NCBI GenBank assembly: GCA_964402955.1 | Contig: CAYOEZ010000003.1 | Location: forward strand, 1-64,000 | Reading direction: 5' to 3' | Source: CAYOEZ01 sp964402955 | Lineage (GTDB): Bacteria; Chloroflexota; DTOL01; DAOUCN01 | Length of the DNA stretch: 64,000 nucleotides | Part shown: positions 34,193-43,111 of the stretch, piece after piece | How the letters are laid out: every line of letters starts with the position of its first letter | Numbering within the stretch: the stretch's first letter is position 1 | Notes under the pieces: generated by a model | Told to the model about the DNA's origin: nothing | Databases searched by the model: none | What the model saw: only the letters and a program-made list of their open reading frames with translations | Made by a program: the position numbers and the translations under genes

Positions 34193-35566
34193 ATGGATAG
34201 CAAAGGTATGAGCCGCCGTGGTTTCTTGCGGCTGTCGGCGGCCAGCCTGGCTGGCGCCGCGCTGGCTGCCTGTGGGGCCGCGCCGACGCCCACCCCGGCC
34301 CCTGTGGCCACAGCAACAAAGGCCCCGGCTACTGCTGCGCCGACGGCTGTTCCGGCCGCCCCGGCCAAGAAGGTGTCGCTCAAGTTCCTGCAATGGAATG
34401 GCGGCGACCACCTCGCCTGGATCGAGAAAACGCTCATTCCCGGGTTCCTGAAGGAGACACCCACGGTCGAGAAGATCGATCTCGTCACCACAGATACAGG
34501 AAAGGTGAATGAGGTCCTGCTGGCGGCCTTCGCTGCGGGCGATCCTTACGACGTGTTTGAGCACGGCTCAGCGGCGTCGGGCGCCAGTTGGGCAGCATCG
34601 GGCCAGACGTTGCCCCTCGACGAGTTCTTCGCTGCCCTGCCGGACAAGGCCGACTACTATGATGTCGCCATCAAGACATCCATGTACAAGGGCAAACTGT
34701 ACTCGCTTCCCAGAATCGTCACCCCAACTGCTCTCGTCTACCGCAAGGACTGGTTTAAGGAAGCCGGCCTCGATCCTGCCAAACCGCCGACCACATGGGA
34801 TGAACTGCGCCAGTACGCTAAAGCTCTGACCAAAACGTCCGGCGATAAGATCACGCGCGCTGGCTACTGGACTCCGAGTTCAAGCTGGGATGGCATTCAG
34901 AGCGGCTGGTTCAATTACCTGCACCAGAACGGCGTCAGTATCCTGAGCGATGACCTAACGAAGACCAACTTCGACAACGAGGCCGGATTCCTGGCGATGA
35001 ACTTCTACCACGATCTGCTCTGGAAGGACAAGGTGGATGTTCTCGGCGGCCTGCCGACAGGCATCGCCGGTAATCCGGTTGCTGTGGGCACGGCTGCAAT
35101 GGGCATCGGCAACGCGGGCATGCTTCCCGTCCTGCGCAAGAACTTCCCCGATGTCCTGCCGCAGATTGCTGTGGTTGCACCCACGAGCAAGGCCCGGCCA
35201 GGCTGCATCCTGGCCGTAGACCGTACATTCCTCGCCGCCAAGTCCAAGTCGCCCGACCAGGCCTGGAAATTCATGGCCTACAAGAACCGGCTCGACAACC
35301 TGACCGAATGCTTCAAGGTTAATCCCGGGGCGCTGCCACCGCTAAAGAGCTTCATGCAAAGCGACGTGGTGAAGAATGATGCCTTGCTGCCGCTGTTCCT
35401 CAAGAATATCGAGGTCGGCTATCAGTGGCCGGGTACGCCCAAGTGGAATGACATTCGTTCGTACTTCACTACCATGAGTGACGGTTTCATGGCGCAAGCT
35501 GGCGCAGTTGACCAGTTTGTCAAGGACGGAGCCAAGGAAATCAACGCCATTCTATCCAAGGTGTAG
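34193..35566 (+). CDS. Carbohydrate ABC transporter substrate-binding lipoprotein (family 1)
   Basis: A 457-residue extracellular binding protein for a sugar or oligosaccharide. The N-terminus has a twin-arginine motif SRRGFL at 7-12 and the lipobox LAAC with Cys27, so it is probably exported folded and lipid-anchored. A Thr/Pro linker follows, then the family 1 fold starting VSLKFLQWNGGDHLAWIEKT. Typical hinge and ligand regions include LVYRKDWFKEAGLDPAKPPT and TWDELRQYAKAL. GGAGGAGG precedes the ATG. Two MalF/MalG-type permease genes follow; no ATPase gene is in the cluster, so a shared MsiK-like ATPase elsewhere is likely. Confidence 0.92.
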   Translation: MDSKGMSRRGFLRLSAASLAGAALAACGAAPTPTPAPVATATKAPATAAPTAVPAAPAKKVSLKFLQWNGGDHLAWIEKTLIPGFLKETPTVEKIDLVTTDTGKVNEVLLAAFAAGDPYDVFEHGSAASGASWAASGQTLPLDEFFAALPDKADYYDVAIKTSMYKGKLYSLPRIVTPTALVYRKDWFKEAGLDPAKPPTTWDELRQYAKALTKTSGDKITRAGYWTPSSSWDGIQSGWFNYLHQNGVSILSDDLTKTNFDNEAGFLAMNFYHDLLWKDKVDVLGGLPTGIAGNPVAVGTAAMGIGNAGMLPVLRKNFPDVLPQIAVVAPTSKARPGCILAVDRTFLAAKSKSPDQAWKFMAYKNRLDNLTECFKVNPGALPPLKSFMQSDVVKNDALLPLFLKNIEVGYQWPGTPKWNDIRSYFTTMSDGFMAQAGAVDQFVKDGAKEINAILSKV

Positions 35567-35659
35567 GCTCGCGCGGGGAGGGGTATGGACATCGTTCGCG
35601 TCGATGCGCCTCCCCCGTTTGTCATCTCCACGTTATGGGGTCCTCAGAGGGAGGATTGC

Positions 35660-36577
35660 ATGAAGCTTTCTGCACTGCCACGCGTACCCATGATCAGCTT
35701 GAGAGGCGGACACCAGCGATCTCAGGAATTGACCGCCTATCTCTTCCTGGCTCCTGCGTTTCTTGGCCTGATGGTTTTCACATTCATCCCGTTTCTGGCA
35801 TCATTCTACTATAGCCTGACCGACTACAACGTCCTGTCGGCGCCTGTCTGGCGCGGGCTGGCGAACTACCAGAAGCTTTTCCAGAGCAAGATCTTCTGGA
35901 GGGCCCTCTGGAATACCTTCTACTACACAATTGGCACCATTCCGCCCAAGATGATCATTGGCCTGGCTCTGGCCATTATGCTCAACCGTGGTCTGCGTGG
36001 TATGTCGGTCTTCCGTGCCCTCTACTACCTGCCGGTTGTCACTGCGACCATTGCCGTCTCTGTGATCTGGCTCTGGATTTTCAACCCTAGCTACGGCCTG
36101 GCCAACATGATTCTCAATGCCATCGGCCTGCCCTCACAGACCTGGCTACTCAACCCAAAGCTGGCGATGCCCAGTTTGATGGTTCTTGGCGTTTGGAAAT
36201 ACATCGGTGGAACGATGATCATCTTTCTGGCCGGGTTGCAGGGTATTCCTGAGATGTACTATGAAGCGGCCAGTATTGACGGCGCCACTCGCTGGCAGCA
36301 ATTCCGCCACATCACGGTACCGATGCTTCAGCCGGCCACCTTCTTCAACTTTGTCACTCTAGCGATTGCCAGCTTCCAGGTCTTTGAGCAGATGTACATC
36401 ATGACGGAAGGTGGTCCAGGATTTGCCACAACGACCTTGGTCTATGAAATCTACAGGGAGGCATTCGAGCGCTTTCATATGGGCTATGCGTCCTCCCTTG
36501 CTGTTGTCCTTTTCGCTGTCGTTCTTGCCTTGACCATGGTCAACTTCAAGTTCGGTGGGTCAACATTCGAATATTGA
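35660..36577 (+). CDS. Carbohydrate ABC transporter permease (MalF/UgpA type)
   Basis: A 305-residue inner-membrane permease with six membrane helices, beginning LTAYLFLAPAFLGLMVFTFI. The coupling loop is YYEAASIDGATRWQQFRHIT, matching the EAA consensus. GAGGGAGG precedes the ATG at 35660, which I prefer to the ATG at 35585 because the extension is unlike this family. It sits between the binding protein and the second permease, with which it forms a heterodimer. Confidence 0.94.
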   Translation: MKLSALPRVPMISLRGGHQRSQELTAYLFLAPAFLGLMVFTFIPFLASFYYSLTDYNVLSAPVWRGLANYQKLFQSKIFWRALWNTFYYTIGTIPPKMIIGLALAIMLNRGLRGMSVFRALYYLPVVTATIAVSVIWLWIFNPSYGLANMILNAIGLPSQTWLLNPKLAMPSLMVLGVWKYIGGTMIIFLAGLQGIPEMYYEAASIDGATRWQQFRHITVPMLQPATFFNFVTLAIASFQVFEQMYIMTEGGPGFATTTLVYEIYREAFERFHMGYASSLAVVLFAVVLALTMVNFKFGGSTFEY

Positions 36578-36598
36578 GCGAGGTAGAAGGGGAATGCT

Positions 36599-37510
36599 AT
36601 GCGTGTGATCACCCGCTCGCAGCCAGGTCATGTTTTCAGCCTTAAGGGAGCCCTCTACAACCTCTTGTACTATGCTGTGCTCTGCGCAGGGGCGGTGGTG
36701 ATGTTTGCCCCATTTTTCTTTCTGGCCACCAGCTCGCTGAAGACGGATACCGAGGTTCTGATCTTCCCTCCCACGTTGATACCCAAGATCTGGCAATGGA
36801 ACAACTATCCCGATGTCTGGCAAAAGTACAATTTTGGCGTCTACTTCCTGAACTCGGCCTTCGTTACGCTTGGTCGCACAACCCTTATCCTGTTTACCAG
36901 CACACTTGCCGCCTACACCTTTGCCCGCATGGAGTTCAGAGGACGCAATCTCTTCTTCATGCTATTTCTCTCCACGATGATGTTGCCCAGCCAGGTGACG
37001 CTCATTCCAGTGTATGTCATCATCAAACGCATGCCGTTCATGGGAGGCAACGATCTGTTCGGTGCGGGAGGGACAGGCCTGATCAATACCTACGCAGGGC
37101 TTATCATCCCGGGCTTTGTCTCTGCGACGGGCATCTTCTTGCTGCGAGAATTCATGCGCACGTTGCCGCGCGATCTGGACGATGCAGCGCGCATCGATGG
37201 CTGCGGAGAGTTTGGCATCTTCTACCGCATCATCCTACCGTTAACCAAGCCTGCCCTGGCTACTCTTGCCGTCCTGACATTCCAGGGCGTTTGGAATGAT
37301 TTCCTATGGCCATTGCTGGTCGGACAGAAGAAGGAGTTGTGGACCCTGCAGGTGGCGCTGGCGCACATGCGCAGCAGCGTCTTGACGCAATCTGTGAGTT
37401 GGCCCCATATGCTGGCTGCCACAATGATCGCGACCTTGCCCATTATTGTTGTTTTCCTGTTTGCACAGCGCTACTTCATGCGCGGCATTGCACTGACGGG
37501 CATGAAATAG
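36599..37510 (+). CDS. Carbohydrate ABC transporter permease (MalG/UgpE type)
   Basis: A 303-residue permease with six helices. It starts with a hydrophobic segment (YAVLCAGAVVMFAPFFFLAT), and the coupling loop reads DLDDAARIDGCGEFGIFYRI, the EAA consensus. The C-terminus FAQRYFMRGIALTGMK is typical of MalG-type permeases. It begins 21 bases after the first permease and leads 21 bases later into the FAD oxidoreductase gene. Confidence 0.94.
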   Translation: MRVITRSQPGHVFSLKGALYNLLYYAVLCAGAVVMFAPFFFLATSSLKTDTEVLIFPPTLIPKIWQWNNYPDVWQKYNFGVYFLNSAFVTLGRTTLILFTSTLAAYTFARMEFRGRNLFFMLFLSTMMLPSQVTLIPVYVIIKRMPFMGGNDLFGAGGTGLINTYAGLIIPGFVSATGIFLLREFMRTLPRDLDDAARIDGCGEFGIFYRIILPLTKPALATLAVLTFQGVWNDFLWPLLVGQKKELWTLQVALAHMRSSVLTQSVSWPHMLAATMIATLPIIVVFLFAQRYFMRGIALTGMK

Positions 37511-37531
37511 AAACAACTTCTGGAGGTCACA

Positions 37532-38890
37532 ATGAATACCATCCATGAAGAACCACGTGATATCCCCATCGCCGGCGATTTTGATATCTGTGTCATCGGC
37601 GGCAGTTGTACCGGCGTGTTCGCGGCGCTACGAGCTGCCCAACTGGGAGCGAAGGTTGCCATCGTCGAAGGCAATGGTTTCTTCGGCGGCGTGGCCACGG
37701 CCAGTCTGGTCAGCATCTGGCACTCGATCTATAACACGACCTGTGAACAACAAATCATCGCTGGGCTGACCAGCGAATGCGTGGATCGGCTCAAGAAGCG
37801 CAACGCTGTCACCATCTATGATCGCGATGTCAGTCGCTATGCTGTGCTCAACACAGAAGAGCTCAAGATCGAGCTGGATGATATGGTTGTCGGCGCAGGC
37901 ATCCGGCCATTCCTGCATACCTGGTTTGCTGCACCTATTATGAAGGAGGGGCGGCTCGTCGCCGTGGCCGTTGAGGACAAGACGGGCCGGCGGGCCATCA
38001 AAGCAGCCTACTTCATCGATGCCACCGGCGACGGCGATCTGATCGCCCGTATGGGGCTGCCCTGTTATGCCCGCGAGCGCGTGCAGCCGCCGACAACCTG
38101 CGCCATCATACGTGGTATCAAGGGCATCAAGCAGCAGATCCCCGGCTTCTCGTTTGCCCATGAAGTCTACAACCCCGCTTATCCCCAGCACCTGAAGAAA
38201 GGTTTTTTGTGGTATGCGGACGTGCCAGGCTCGGTCGATGACACAATGCTGGCCGGCACGCGCGTCTTCGGCGCTGATTGTAGCGACGCTGACCAGCTTA
38301 CGCAGGCCGAGATCGAGGGGCGGCGCCAGGTACGGGCAATCTGCGACATTCTGCGCGAGAATTTCCTGCCCGCAGGCATGAACCCGCTGGTGGCCCTGCC
38401 GGCGCGTATCGGCATTCGCGAGAGCCGGCACGCGGTCTGCCTCCATTCGGTAACGGAGCAAGAGGTCTTGACCGGCGAACGCTTCTCCGATGCCATCGCC
38501 AACGGCACCTACCGGGTGGACGTGCACCAGGCCGATGGCCCGGGCATCATTTTCCGCTACCTAGACGGCCGCGAGGAGTTTTCCACGTCAGACTTCGAGC
38601 ATGAATGGCGGCGCTGGCGGCCAGAGACGCCGGATAACCCCACCTTCTACCAGATTCCCTACCGGGCGCTGGTGCCGCGAGGTCCAAGCAACGTGCTGGT
38701 GGCCGGCCGCCCGCTTGACGCCGACGAAGGTGCGTTCGGCGCCCTGCGCGTGATGGTCAACTGCAACCAGACCGGCGAGGCAGCAGGCGTCGCGTCCTAC
38801 CTGGCGTTGAACAGCGGCGTTTCCGTGAGCGATGTTGACCCGGCCAAGCTGCGCGCAACAATGGCCAGGCAGGGCTCGATTATCGTCTAG
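37532..38890 (+). CDS. FAD-dependent oxidoreductase (FAD_oxidored family)
   Basis: A 452-residue flavoprotein. The dinucleotide-binding motif is ICVIGGSCTGVFAALRAAQL near residue 20, a variant of GxGxxG, followed by VEGNGFFGGVATAS. FIDATGDGDLIARMG is the second flavin block and NVLVAGRPLDADEGAFGALR the C-terminal one. Proteins of this kind (PF12831) are often found with sugar transporters, but few have known substrates. TGGAGG lies before the ATG at 37532. It is the last gene of the sugar-transport operon, so a role in oxidising the imported compound is an inference. Its stop codon begins an 18-base repeat. Confidence 0.88.
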   Translation: MNTIHEEPRDIPIAGDFDICVIGGSCTGVFAALRAAQLGAKVAIVEGNGFFGGVATASLVSIWHSIYNTTCEQQIIAGLTSECVDRLKKRNAVTIYDRDVSRYAVLNTEELKIELDDMVVGAGIRPFLHTWFAAPIMKEGRLVAVAVEDKTGRRAIKAAYFIDATGDGDLIARMGLPCYARERVQPPTTCAIIRGIKGIKQQIPGFSFAHEVYNPAYPQHLKKGFLWYADVPGSVDDTMLAGTRVFGADCSDADQLTQAEIEGRRQVRAICDILRENFLPAGMNPLVALPARIGIRESRHAVCLHSVTEQEVLTGERFSDAIANGTYRVDVHQADGPGIIFRYLDGREEFSTSDFEHEWRRWRPETPDNPTFYQIPYRALVPRGPSNVLVAGRPLDADEGAFGALRVMVNCNQTGEAAGVASYLALNSGVSVSDVDPAKLRATMARQGSIIV

Positions 38891-39062
38891 AGACGCAGCC
38901 GGAAAGTCCGTATTCCGGCGGTACCGTATGCTGGCGCCCCATCAGAGCATGGATTTGAGCCTGAGAACGACCCGGATCACCCACTTTGGCGCCGAAAAGG
39001 ACTCGCAGACGATCAGTCATCGCCCACAAATTCTGACGATGGAGTTTCCGGCTGCGTCTCTA
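38888..39062. repeat. Inverted 18-bp repeat pair after the FAD gene
   Basis: TAGAGACGCAGCCGGAAA at 38888-38905, beginning with the FAD gene stop codon, is the exact reverse complement of 39045-39062. A third copy at 40584-40601 has one mismatch. The 139 bases between the arms contain no gene that I can support. Confidence 0.75.
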
Positions 39063-39186
39063 CTAGCGTATCTGGCATCACGGGGCGCGATGTGGCGACA
39101 CCACGACACGGGGACGTTGACAGTGCCATCGGAACATGATAGATTACGCATGCACAACGCGGTATCATGATCAATGGAGCACACAA

Positions 39187-40416
39187 ATGAGTCATAAGAA
39201 GAAGACCCCGGCCCATAAGCACACGAAGCCGCCGCAACACGCCGCCGAGTCATGGCAGGCTAAGGGGTGGAAACAGTATCTGCAGCGCACGTCTCCCCCT
39301 CCCACTGCCCCGGACTTGTCCCGCGCCCGCGTCACGGATGACGACCCCGATATGATCAGAGACATCCTACCCTTGATCACGACCAAGGGTAAGGGCGGCG
39401 ACTCGACCATTAGCCTGTCAGAAGAGATCCTGTACAGCCTGGTCGCCAACGCCCACCTTGCCGATGAGCCAGAGTTCCAGGACCTCTTCTTCCAACCAAT
39501 GGATTGCATTGAGACATGGGCCAAAGTGGCCACAGAGAAGGGTATCGATCCAGAATCGCTGCTCAAGATGGCGGAGGACGAACGCGCGGACAAGCAGGCG
39601 GAGCTGATGGCGGAATGCACCCAACGGCTTCTGACAAACGAGATGGCGCAAGATATCATTAAGCGGCTCACTGCCCTGCGGCTGCGCTTGAAGCAATCAG
39701 ACAAGCAGGTCGAAGCGGCTCGCGTCTCCGCCCTGAAGTCGTTTCTGGGCATGGGAACAAGCAATAGCATTCTGTTAAGCACAGGTCTGGTTCAGGAGAT
39801 TTTCGGGCGTAGCCTGGAGGCCGGCTTCGAGCTGGCCAGGTCCGTGGCCGAGGTGGGTGCAGGCAACCTCGACGACGAAACTCAGTTGCTAGAGAAGCCC
39901 AATGGATCACCACGTACCAGGGCGGCCGAGGCGCTCCTGAACAAGATTCCAGGCTTGCGCGGCTACCTGGAGAATCAGGCGGACAAGGCGTGGGACGAGG
40001 GACAGGAGGCCCTATTTGGAGGCCACCTGTTCCTCGGCATCTACTCCGACGAAGAAAAGAAACGTGCTCTCATACTCATCACGGATGCGATGGGCTATGA
40101 CATGTCGCCGGGCATCCCCGACGAGGAGCGTGCGCCCAAGAAACTGCCCAAAGACGCGAAAAAACGCTTCATGGAGCGGTTGCACGAGTATATCACCGAG
40201 ATTCTTACACATGAACGGCTCGAGCAATTGCGCGAGAGGATGGCTGTTCTTGAAAAGGACACTTCGTACGACCGCAAGTGGTTGCCTTTCGTCACCATGA
40301 TAAGAGGCTACATGCAGGATAAGGATGCCGTGAAAAGCGAAATACCATTCCTTACCAACGCACTCTTGGGTGAGATGCGGCTCTTGGCCGAGGCTAAAGC
40401 AGGGAAGAAAGACTGA
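39187..40416 (+). CDS. Hypothetical charged helical protein
   Basis: A 409-residue protein that I cannot assign. It starts with a Lys/His/Pro-rich tail (MSHKKKTPAHKHTKPPQHAA) and is then almost entirely alpha-helical and acidic, with stretches such as ESLLKMAEDERADKQAELMA. There is no signal peptide, membrane helix or recognisable catalytic motif. A small Gly-rich segment (EALFGGHLFLGIYSDEEKK) lies two thirds along. ATGGAG precedes the ATG at 39187. It stands alone between two copies of the 18-base repeat (39045 and 40584), a setting that could reflect transfer. Confidence 0.7.
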   Translation: MSHKKKTPAHKHTKPPQHAAESWQAKGWKQYLQRTSPPPTAPDLSRARVTDDDPDMIRDILPLITTKGKGGDSTISLSEEILYSLVANAHLADEPEFQDLFFQPMDCIETWAKVATEKGIDPESLLKMAEDERADKQAELMAECTQRLLTNEMAQDIIKRLTALRLRLKQSDKQVEAARVSALKSFLGMGTSNSILLSTGLVQEIFGRSLEAGFELARSVAEVGAGNLDDETQLLEKPNGSPRTRAAEALLNKIPGLRGYLENQADKAWDEGQEALFGGHLFLGIYSDEEKKRALILITDAMGYDMSPGIPDEERAPKKLPKDAKKRFMERLHEYITEILTHERLEQLRERMAVLEKDTSYDRKWLPFVTMIRGYMQDKDAVKSEIPFLTNALLGEMRLLAEAKAGKKD

Positions 40417-40583
40417 GCTTCCTTTTGGCCTGACCCTGGGGCCTGCCGCCTCCCTCTCCGGCGCTGGCCTGCGTGGGCGCGGCAGTAGCACCGAGTACGT
40501 CTATGACGGCATTGGCTGCGTGCACGTGACGACGGGCATCGGAACAACAGGGCGCATTCTCAACACCGAGTTGCACGTTGGAG

Positions 40584-40601
40584 TTTCCGGCTGCGTTTCT
40601 A
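40584..40601 (+). repeat. Third copy of the 18-bp repeat at the cysE stop codon
   Basis: TTTCCGGCTGCGTTTCTA matches 39045-39062 with one change. On the minus strand it starts with the cysE stop codon TAG, exactly as the copy at 38888 starts with the FAD gene stop. Confidence 0.75.
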
Positions 40602-41318
40602 GATCACCACGCCGTCGCCGTCATCTGATGGAATCACATATTGATACGAGAGTGCTGGAATCTGGTGCAAGTGCTGGTTCTCGTATAGCACATGCACCTC
40701 GCTTTCGAGATGAGCAATGCGCGCCGTCAGATTCTGAATCACCTGCATCGTGGCATCGGGCATCATATTGTGCTGCAGGTCCACGCCATCTTGCACCTTC
40801 ATGCCATCGCGATAGGTCACACGGCCGGGTATGCCGGTCACCACAGAATCGCTGGGTACGTCCTTGACAACCACCGCGTTGGCGCCGATGCGTGAGCGCG
40901 CGCCGATGCGAATCGGCCCCAGCACCTGCGCGCCCGCGCCCACCACCACATGATCCTCCAGCGTCGGGTGGCGCTTCTCCTTCCTCCAGCTTACCCCGCC
41001 CAGGGTCACGTTGTGGTACAGCGTGACATCGTCGCCGATCTCTGCGGTCTCGCCAATGACCGTTGCCATGCCGTGGTCAATGAAGAAACCCGAGCCGATG
41101 GTTGCTCCGGGATGAATCTCGACGCCGGTCAGAAAGCGCCCCAGATGCGAGACCCAGCGCCCCAGGAAGTACAGCTTGTGCGTCCACAGCCAGTGCGACA
41201 GGCGATACATCCACAGCGCATGCAACCCTGGATAGGAAAACAGGATGGCCATTGTGCTGCGCGCCGCGGGGTCACGCTCATAGATCACCTTAATGTCACG
41301 ACGAAGTGTTGATAACAT
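40599..41318 (-). CDS. cysE: Serine O-acetyltransferase
   Basis: CysE acetylates serine with acetyl-CoA, giving the substrate of cysteine synthase. The 239-residue protein is of the short EpsC type without the long N-terminal helical domain. It has left-handed beta-helix hexapeptide repeats and the signature IDHGMATVIGETAEIGDDVT, with LYHNVTLGGV next to it. The C-terminal extension of about 60 residues (VIQNLTARIAHLESEVHVLY) looks like a coiled coil. It lies 143 bases after cysK in the same direction, so the T-box leader probably controls both steps of cysteine synthesis. Confidence 0.94.
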   Translation of the reverse strand: MLSTLRRDIKVIYERDPAARSTMAILFSYPGLHALWMYRLSHWLWTHKLYFLGRWVSHLGRFLTGVEIHPGATIGSGFFIDHGMATVIGETAEIGDDVTLYHNVTLGGVSWRKEKRHPTLEDHVVVGAGAQVLGPIRIGARSRIGANAVVVKDVPSDSVVTGIPGRVTYRDGMKVQDGVDLQHNMMPDATMQVIQNLTARIAHLESEVHVLYENQHLHQIPALSYQYVIPSDDGDGVVI

Positions 41319-41341
41319 GAGACACCTCTCAGGTTAGAACG

Positions 41342-41457
41342 CTGACGAACGCAGATTCAGCGCAGACAAACGCTGCCGCCGTGATCGGCTGTGCCTGACG
41401 TCCTGGGACAAGATCAGGAAGGGTCAGGTCTGTCTGCGTTTTGTCAGCGTTCGTCAG
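41342..41457 (-). repeat. Inverted repeat between cysK and cysE
   Basis: CTGACGAACGC at 41342-41352 and GCGTTCGTCAG at 41447-41457 are complementary over 11 bp. Nearby sequences (CGCAGACAAACGC against GTCTGCGTTTTGTC) extend the pairing. The intervening 94 bases carry no gene. The structure may reduce readthrough from cysK into cysE. Confidence 0.55.
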
Positions 41458-41461
41458 ATTT

Positions 41462-42421
41462 CTACTGTGCTGTCAGTGCAGCAGCAGCCTGGCGTAGCTC
41501 CTCGAACAGAAGCGTCGACAGGTAGCGCTCGCCGCACGATGGGATGATGACAACGATGAGTTTGCCCTTGTTTTCGGGCCGGCGCGCCACTTGCACCGCA
41601 GCATGGACGGCTGCACCGGACGAGATCCCAACCAATACACCCTCTTCTTTGGCCATGCGCCGGGCCATGATGAATGACTCGTCATTGGTCACTTGCACGA
41701 CTTCATCGATGACAGCCATGTTCAGCACCTTGGGCACAAAGCCGGCGCCAATTCCCTGAATCTTGTGTGGCCCCGCCTTGCCGCCAGAGAGCACCGGCGA
41801 CGCGGCCGGCTCAACGGCAATCGTCTTGAAGCCCGGCTTGCGCGCCTTGATGACCTCAGAAACCCCCGTGATCGTGCCCCCCGTACCCACTCCGGACACC
41901 AGAATATCGACTTTGCCGTCAGTATCGCGCCAGATCTCTTCGGCGGTGGCACGACGATGAATCTCCGGGTTAGCCGGGTTCTCAAATTGCTGTGGGATCA
42001 GGTAGCGCGCATCGTTGGCAGCCATTTCCTGTGCCTTGCGAATGGTCCCGGACATGCCCTGCGCCCCGGGCGTCAGAATCAATTCGGCGCCATAGGCCAT
42101 CAAAAGAATGCGCCGCTCCATGCTCATCGTATCAGGCATCACCAGGGTGCATTTATACCCTTTGGCCGCACAGACAAAGGCCAGGGCAATACCGGTGTTA
42201 CCGCTCGTCGGCTCCAGAATAATCGTATCAGGGCCGATCTTCCCTGCTTTCTCCGCAGCCTCAATCATGCTGGCGCCAATACGATCTTTGACGCTGGATG
42301 CCGGGTTGTAGAACTCGAGCTTGGCCACAACGGTGGCCACGGCCCCATCGGTCACACGGTTCAGCCGCACCAGCGGCGTATTGCCGACCAGATCAACTGC
42401 TGAATTCGCAATGCGTGCCAT
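41462..42421 (-). CDS. cysK: Cysteine synthase A (O-acetylserine sulfhydrylase)
   Basis: CysK makes cysteine from O-acetylserine and sulfide using PLP. The 319-residue protein has the PLP lysine Lys45 in SSVKDRIGASMI and the phosphate-side loop TSGNTG at 72-77. VSGVGTGGTITGVSEVIKAR is the second PLP-phosphate region. The start at 42421 follows GAGGAGG; a longer frame to 42499 reaches into the T-box terminator stem and is not coding. The gene is the first in a T-box controlled operon with cysE. Confidence 0.96.
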   Translation of the reverse strand: MARIANSAVDLVGNTPLVRLNRVTDGAVATVVAKLEFYNPASSVKDRIGASMIEAAEKAGKIGPDTIILEPTSGNTGIALAFVCAAKGYKCTLVMPDTMSMERRILLMAYGAELILTPGAQGMSGTIRKAQEMAANDARYLIPQQFENPANPEIHRRATAEEIWRDTDGKVDILVSGVGTGGTITGVSEVIKARKPGFKTIAVEPAASPVLSGGKAGPHKIQGIGAGFVPKVLNMAVIDEVVQVTNDESFIMARRMAKEEGVLVGISSGAAVHAAVQVARRPENKGKLIVVIIPSCGERYLSTLLFEELRQAAAALTAQ

Positions 42422-42500
42422 AGTTCCAGGTCCTCCTCGTGAAACGATTAATGAATCGAGACGTCCGTTGTGTCGAACAGCGCGGGCGTCGCAGAACACA

Positions 42501-42882
42501 AAACAAAAACGCTTCTCGTCCAGGGGACGAGAAGCGTCGTGATACCACCCCTATGTGTTGCTGCCTCGCGGCCCGCAACCTCAGCCGGTCCGGTCGTCGA
42601 ACGTACACCGACCAGATCGTGGCCTGTGATAACGGTGGCCGCCTGATCAGCCGGCATGGTCTGCCAGCCGCTCAGTTTCTTCCGACACAGCGTACTTGGC
42701 AGTACTACACCCTGCCGTTCCGCCTGTAGCTCAGGGATGCACGCACGCCAACCCCAGGCCCCGATTCTCAGCGTTCCTCGGTTCTCTGTCGCCTGCTTGA
42801 GTCTGGCGTGCCCTTCCCGTCATCGCCTCTTGATATGTCCGCATCTGGCTGCACACTGCCAGACAACGGTCGTAATATGACC
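42501..42882 (-). ncRNA. T-box leader RNA of the cysK-cysE operon
   Basis: Reading the minus strand from about 42882 there is a long structured leader. It contains GCGATGACGGGAAGG and ACAGAGAACCGAGG, resembling stem I blocks, then a putative specifier region with UGC codons (42739-42741 or 42743-42745) in front of AUCCCUGAGC. Next comes the T-box sequence AGGGGUGGUAUCACG (42538-42552). A terminator stem follows at once: the arms 42509-42521 and 42525-42537 pair over 13 bp and are followed by UUUUGUUU. UGC is a cysteine codon, fitting the downstream genes. Uncharged tRNA-Cys would open the terminator. The base after UGG is U, which would pair with a discriminator A, not the U usual in tRNA-Cys. 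Confidence 0.87.
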
Positions 42883-42888
42883 GCCATG

Positions 42889-42917
42889 ATATTATCACGT
42901 TCATGGTCGATTGTCAA
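42889..42917 (-). promoter_or_regulatory. Promoter of the T-box/cysK/cysE transcript
   Basis: On the minus strand TTGACA (42912-42917) and TAATAT (42889-42894) are 17 bases apart. It lies just after the terminator that closes the upstream minus-strand unit. Confidence 0.8.
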
Positions 42918-42928
42918 GAGCAGTGTGA

Positions 42929-42966
42929 CAAAAGCGCTGGGTGAACTGGCGTGTTCACCCAGCGCT
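42929..42966 (-). terminator. Terminator after the small-protein gene
   Basis: AGCGCTGGGTGAAC (42933-42946) and GTTCACCCAGCGCT (42953-42966) form a perfect 14-bp stem with a 6-base loop. On the minus strand it is followed by TTTTGT. It insulates the T-box promoter from upstream transcription. Confidence 0.85.
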
Positions 42967-42990
42967 CAATAGTCATCGAACCCCGCGCAC

Positions 42991-43080
42991 TTATGCCCTC
43001 AGCAACCAGCGCAGAGCCAGCAGGATGCCCAGGACATACAACACAAACCGCTCCGGCGTCAGACCGGCCAATACCCTCAT
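42991..43080 (-). CDS. Small single-helix membrane protein
   Basis: A 29-codon frame with a very good ribosome binding site (GAGGAGGAGACGAG before the ATG at 43080), followed by a strong terminator. The product begins MRVLAGLTPERF and then has a hydrophobic helix VLYVLGILLALRWLL. It lies 31 bases after the truncated transposase gene, on the same strand. No family is recognised. The translation signal and terminator are the main evidence. Confidence 0.5.
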   Translation of the reverse strand: MRVLAGLTPERFVLYVLGILLALRWLLRA

Positions 43081-43111
43081 CTCGTCTCCTCCTCTTGCGA
43101 GGTTCACGGTG

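Noticed and set aside
42439..42729. Plus-strand small genes in the T-box region
   Set aside because: The sequence is fully explained by the minus-strand promoter, leader RNA and terminator.
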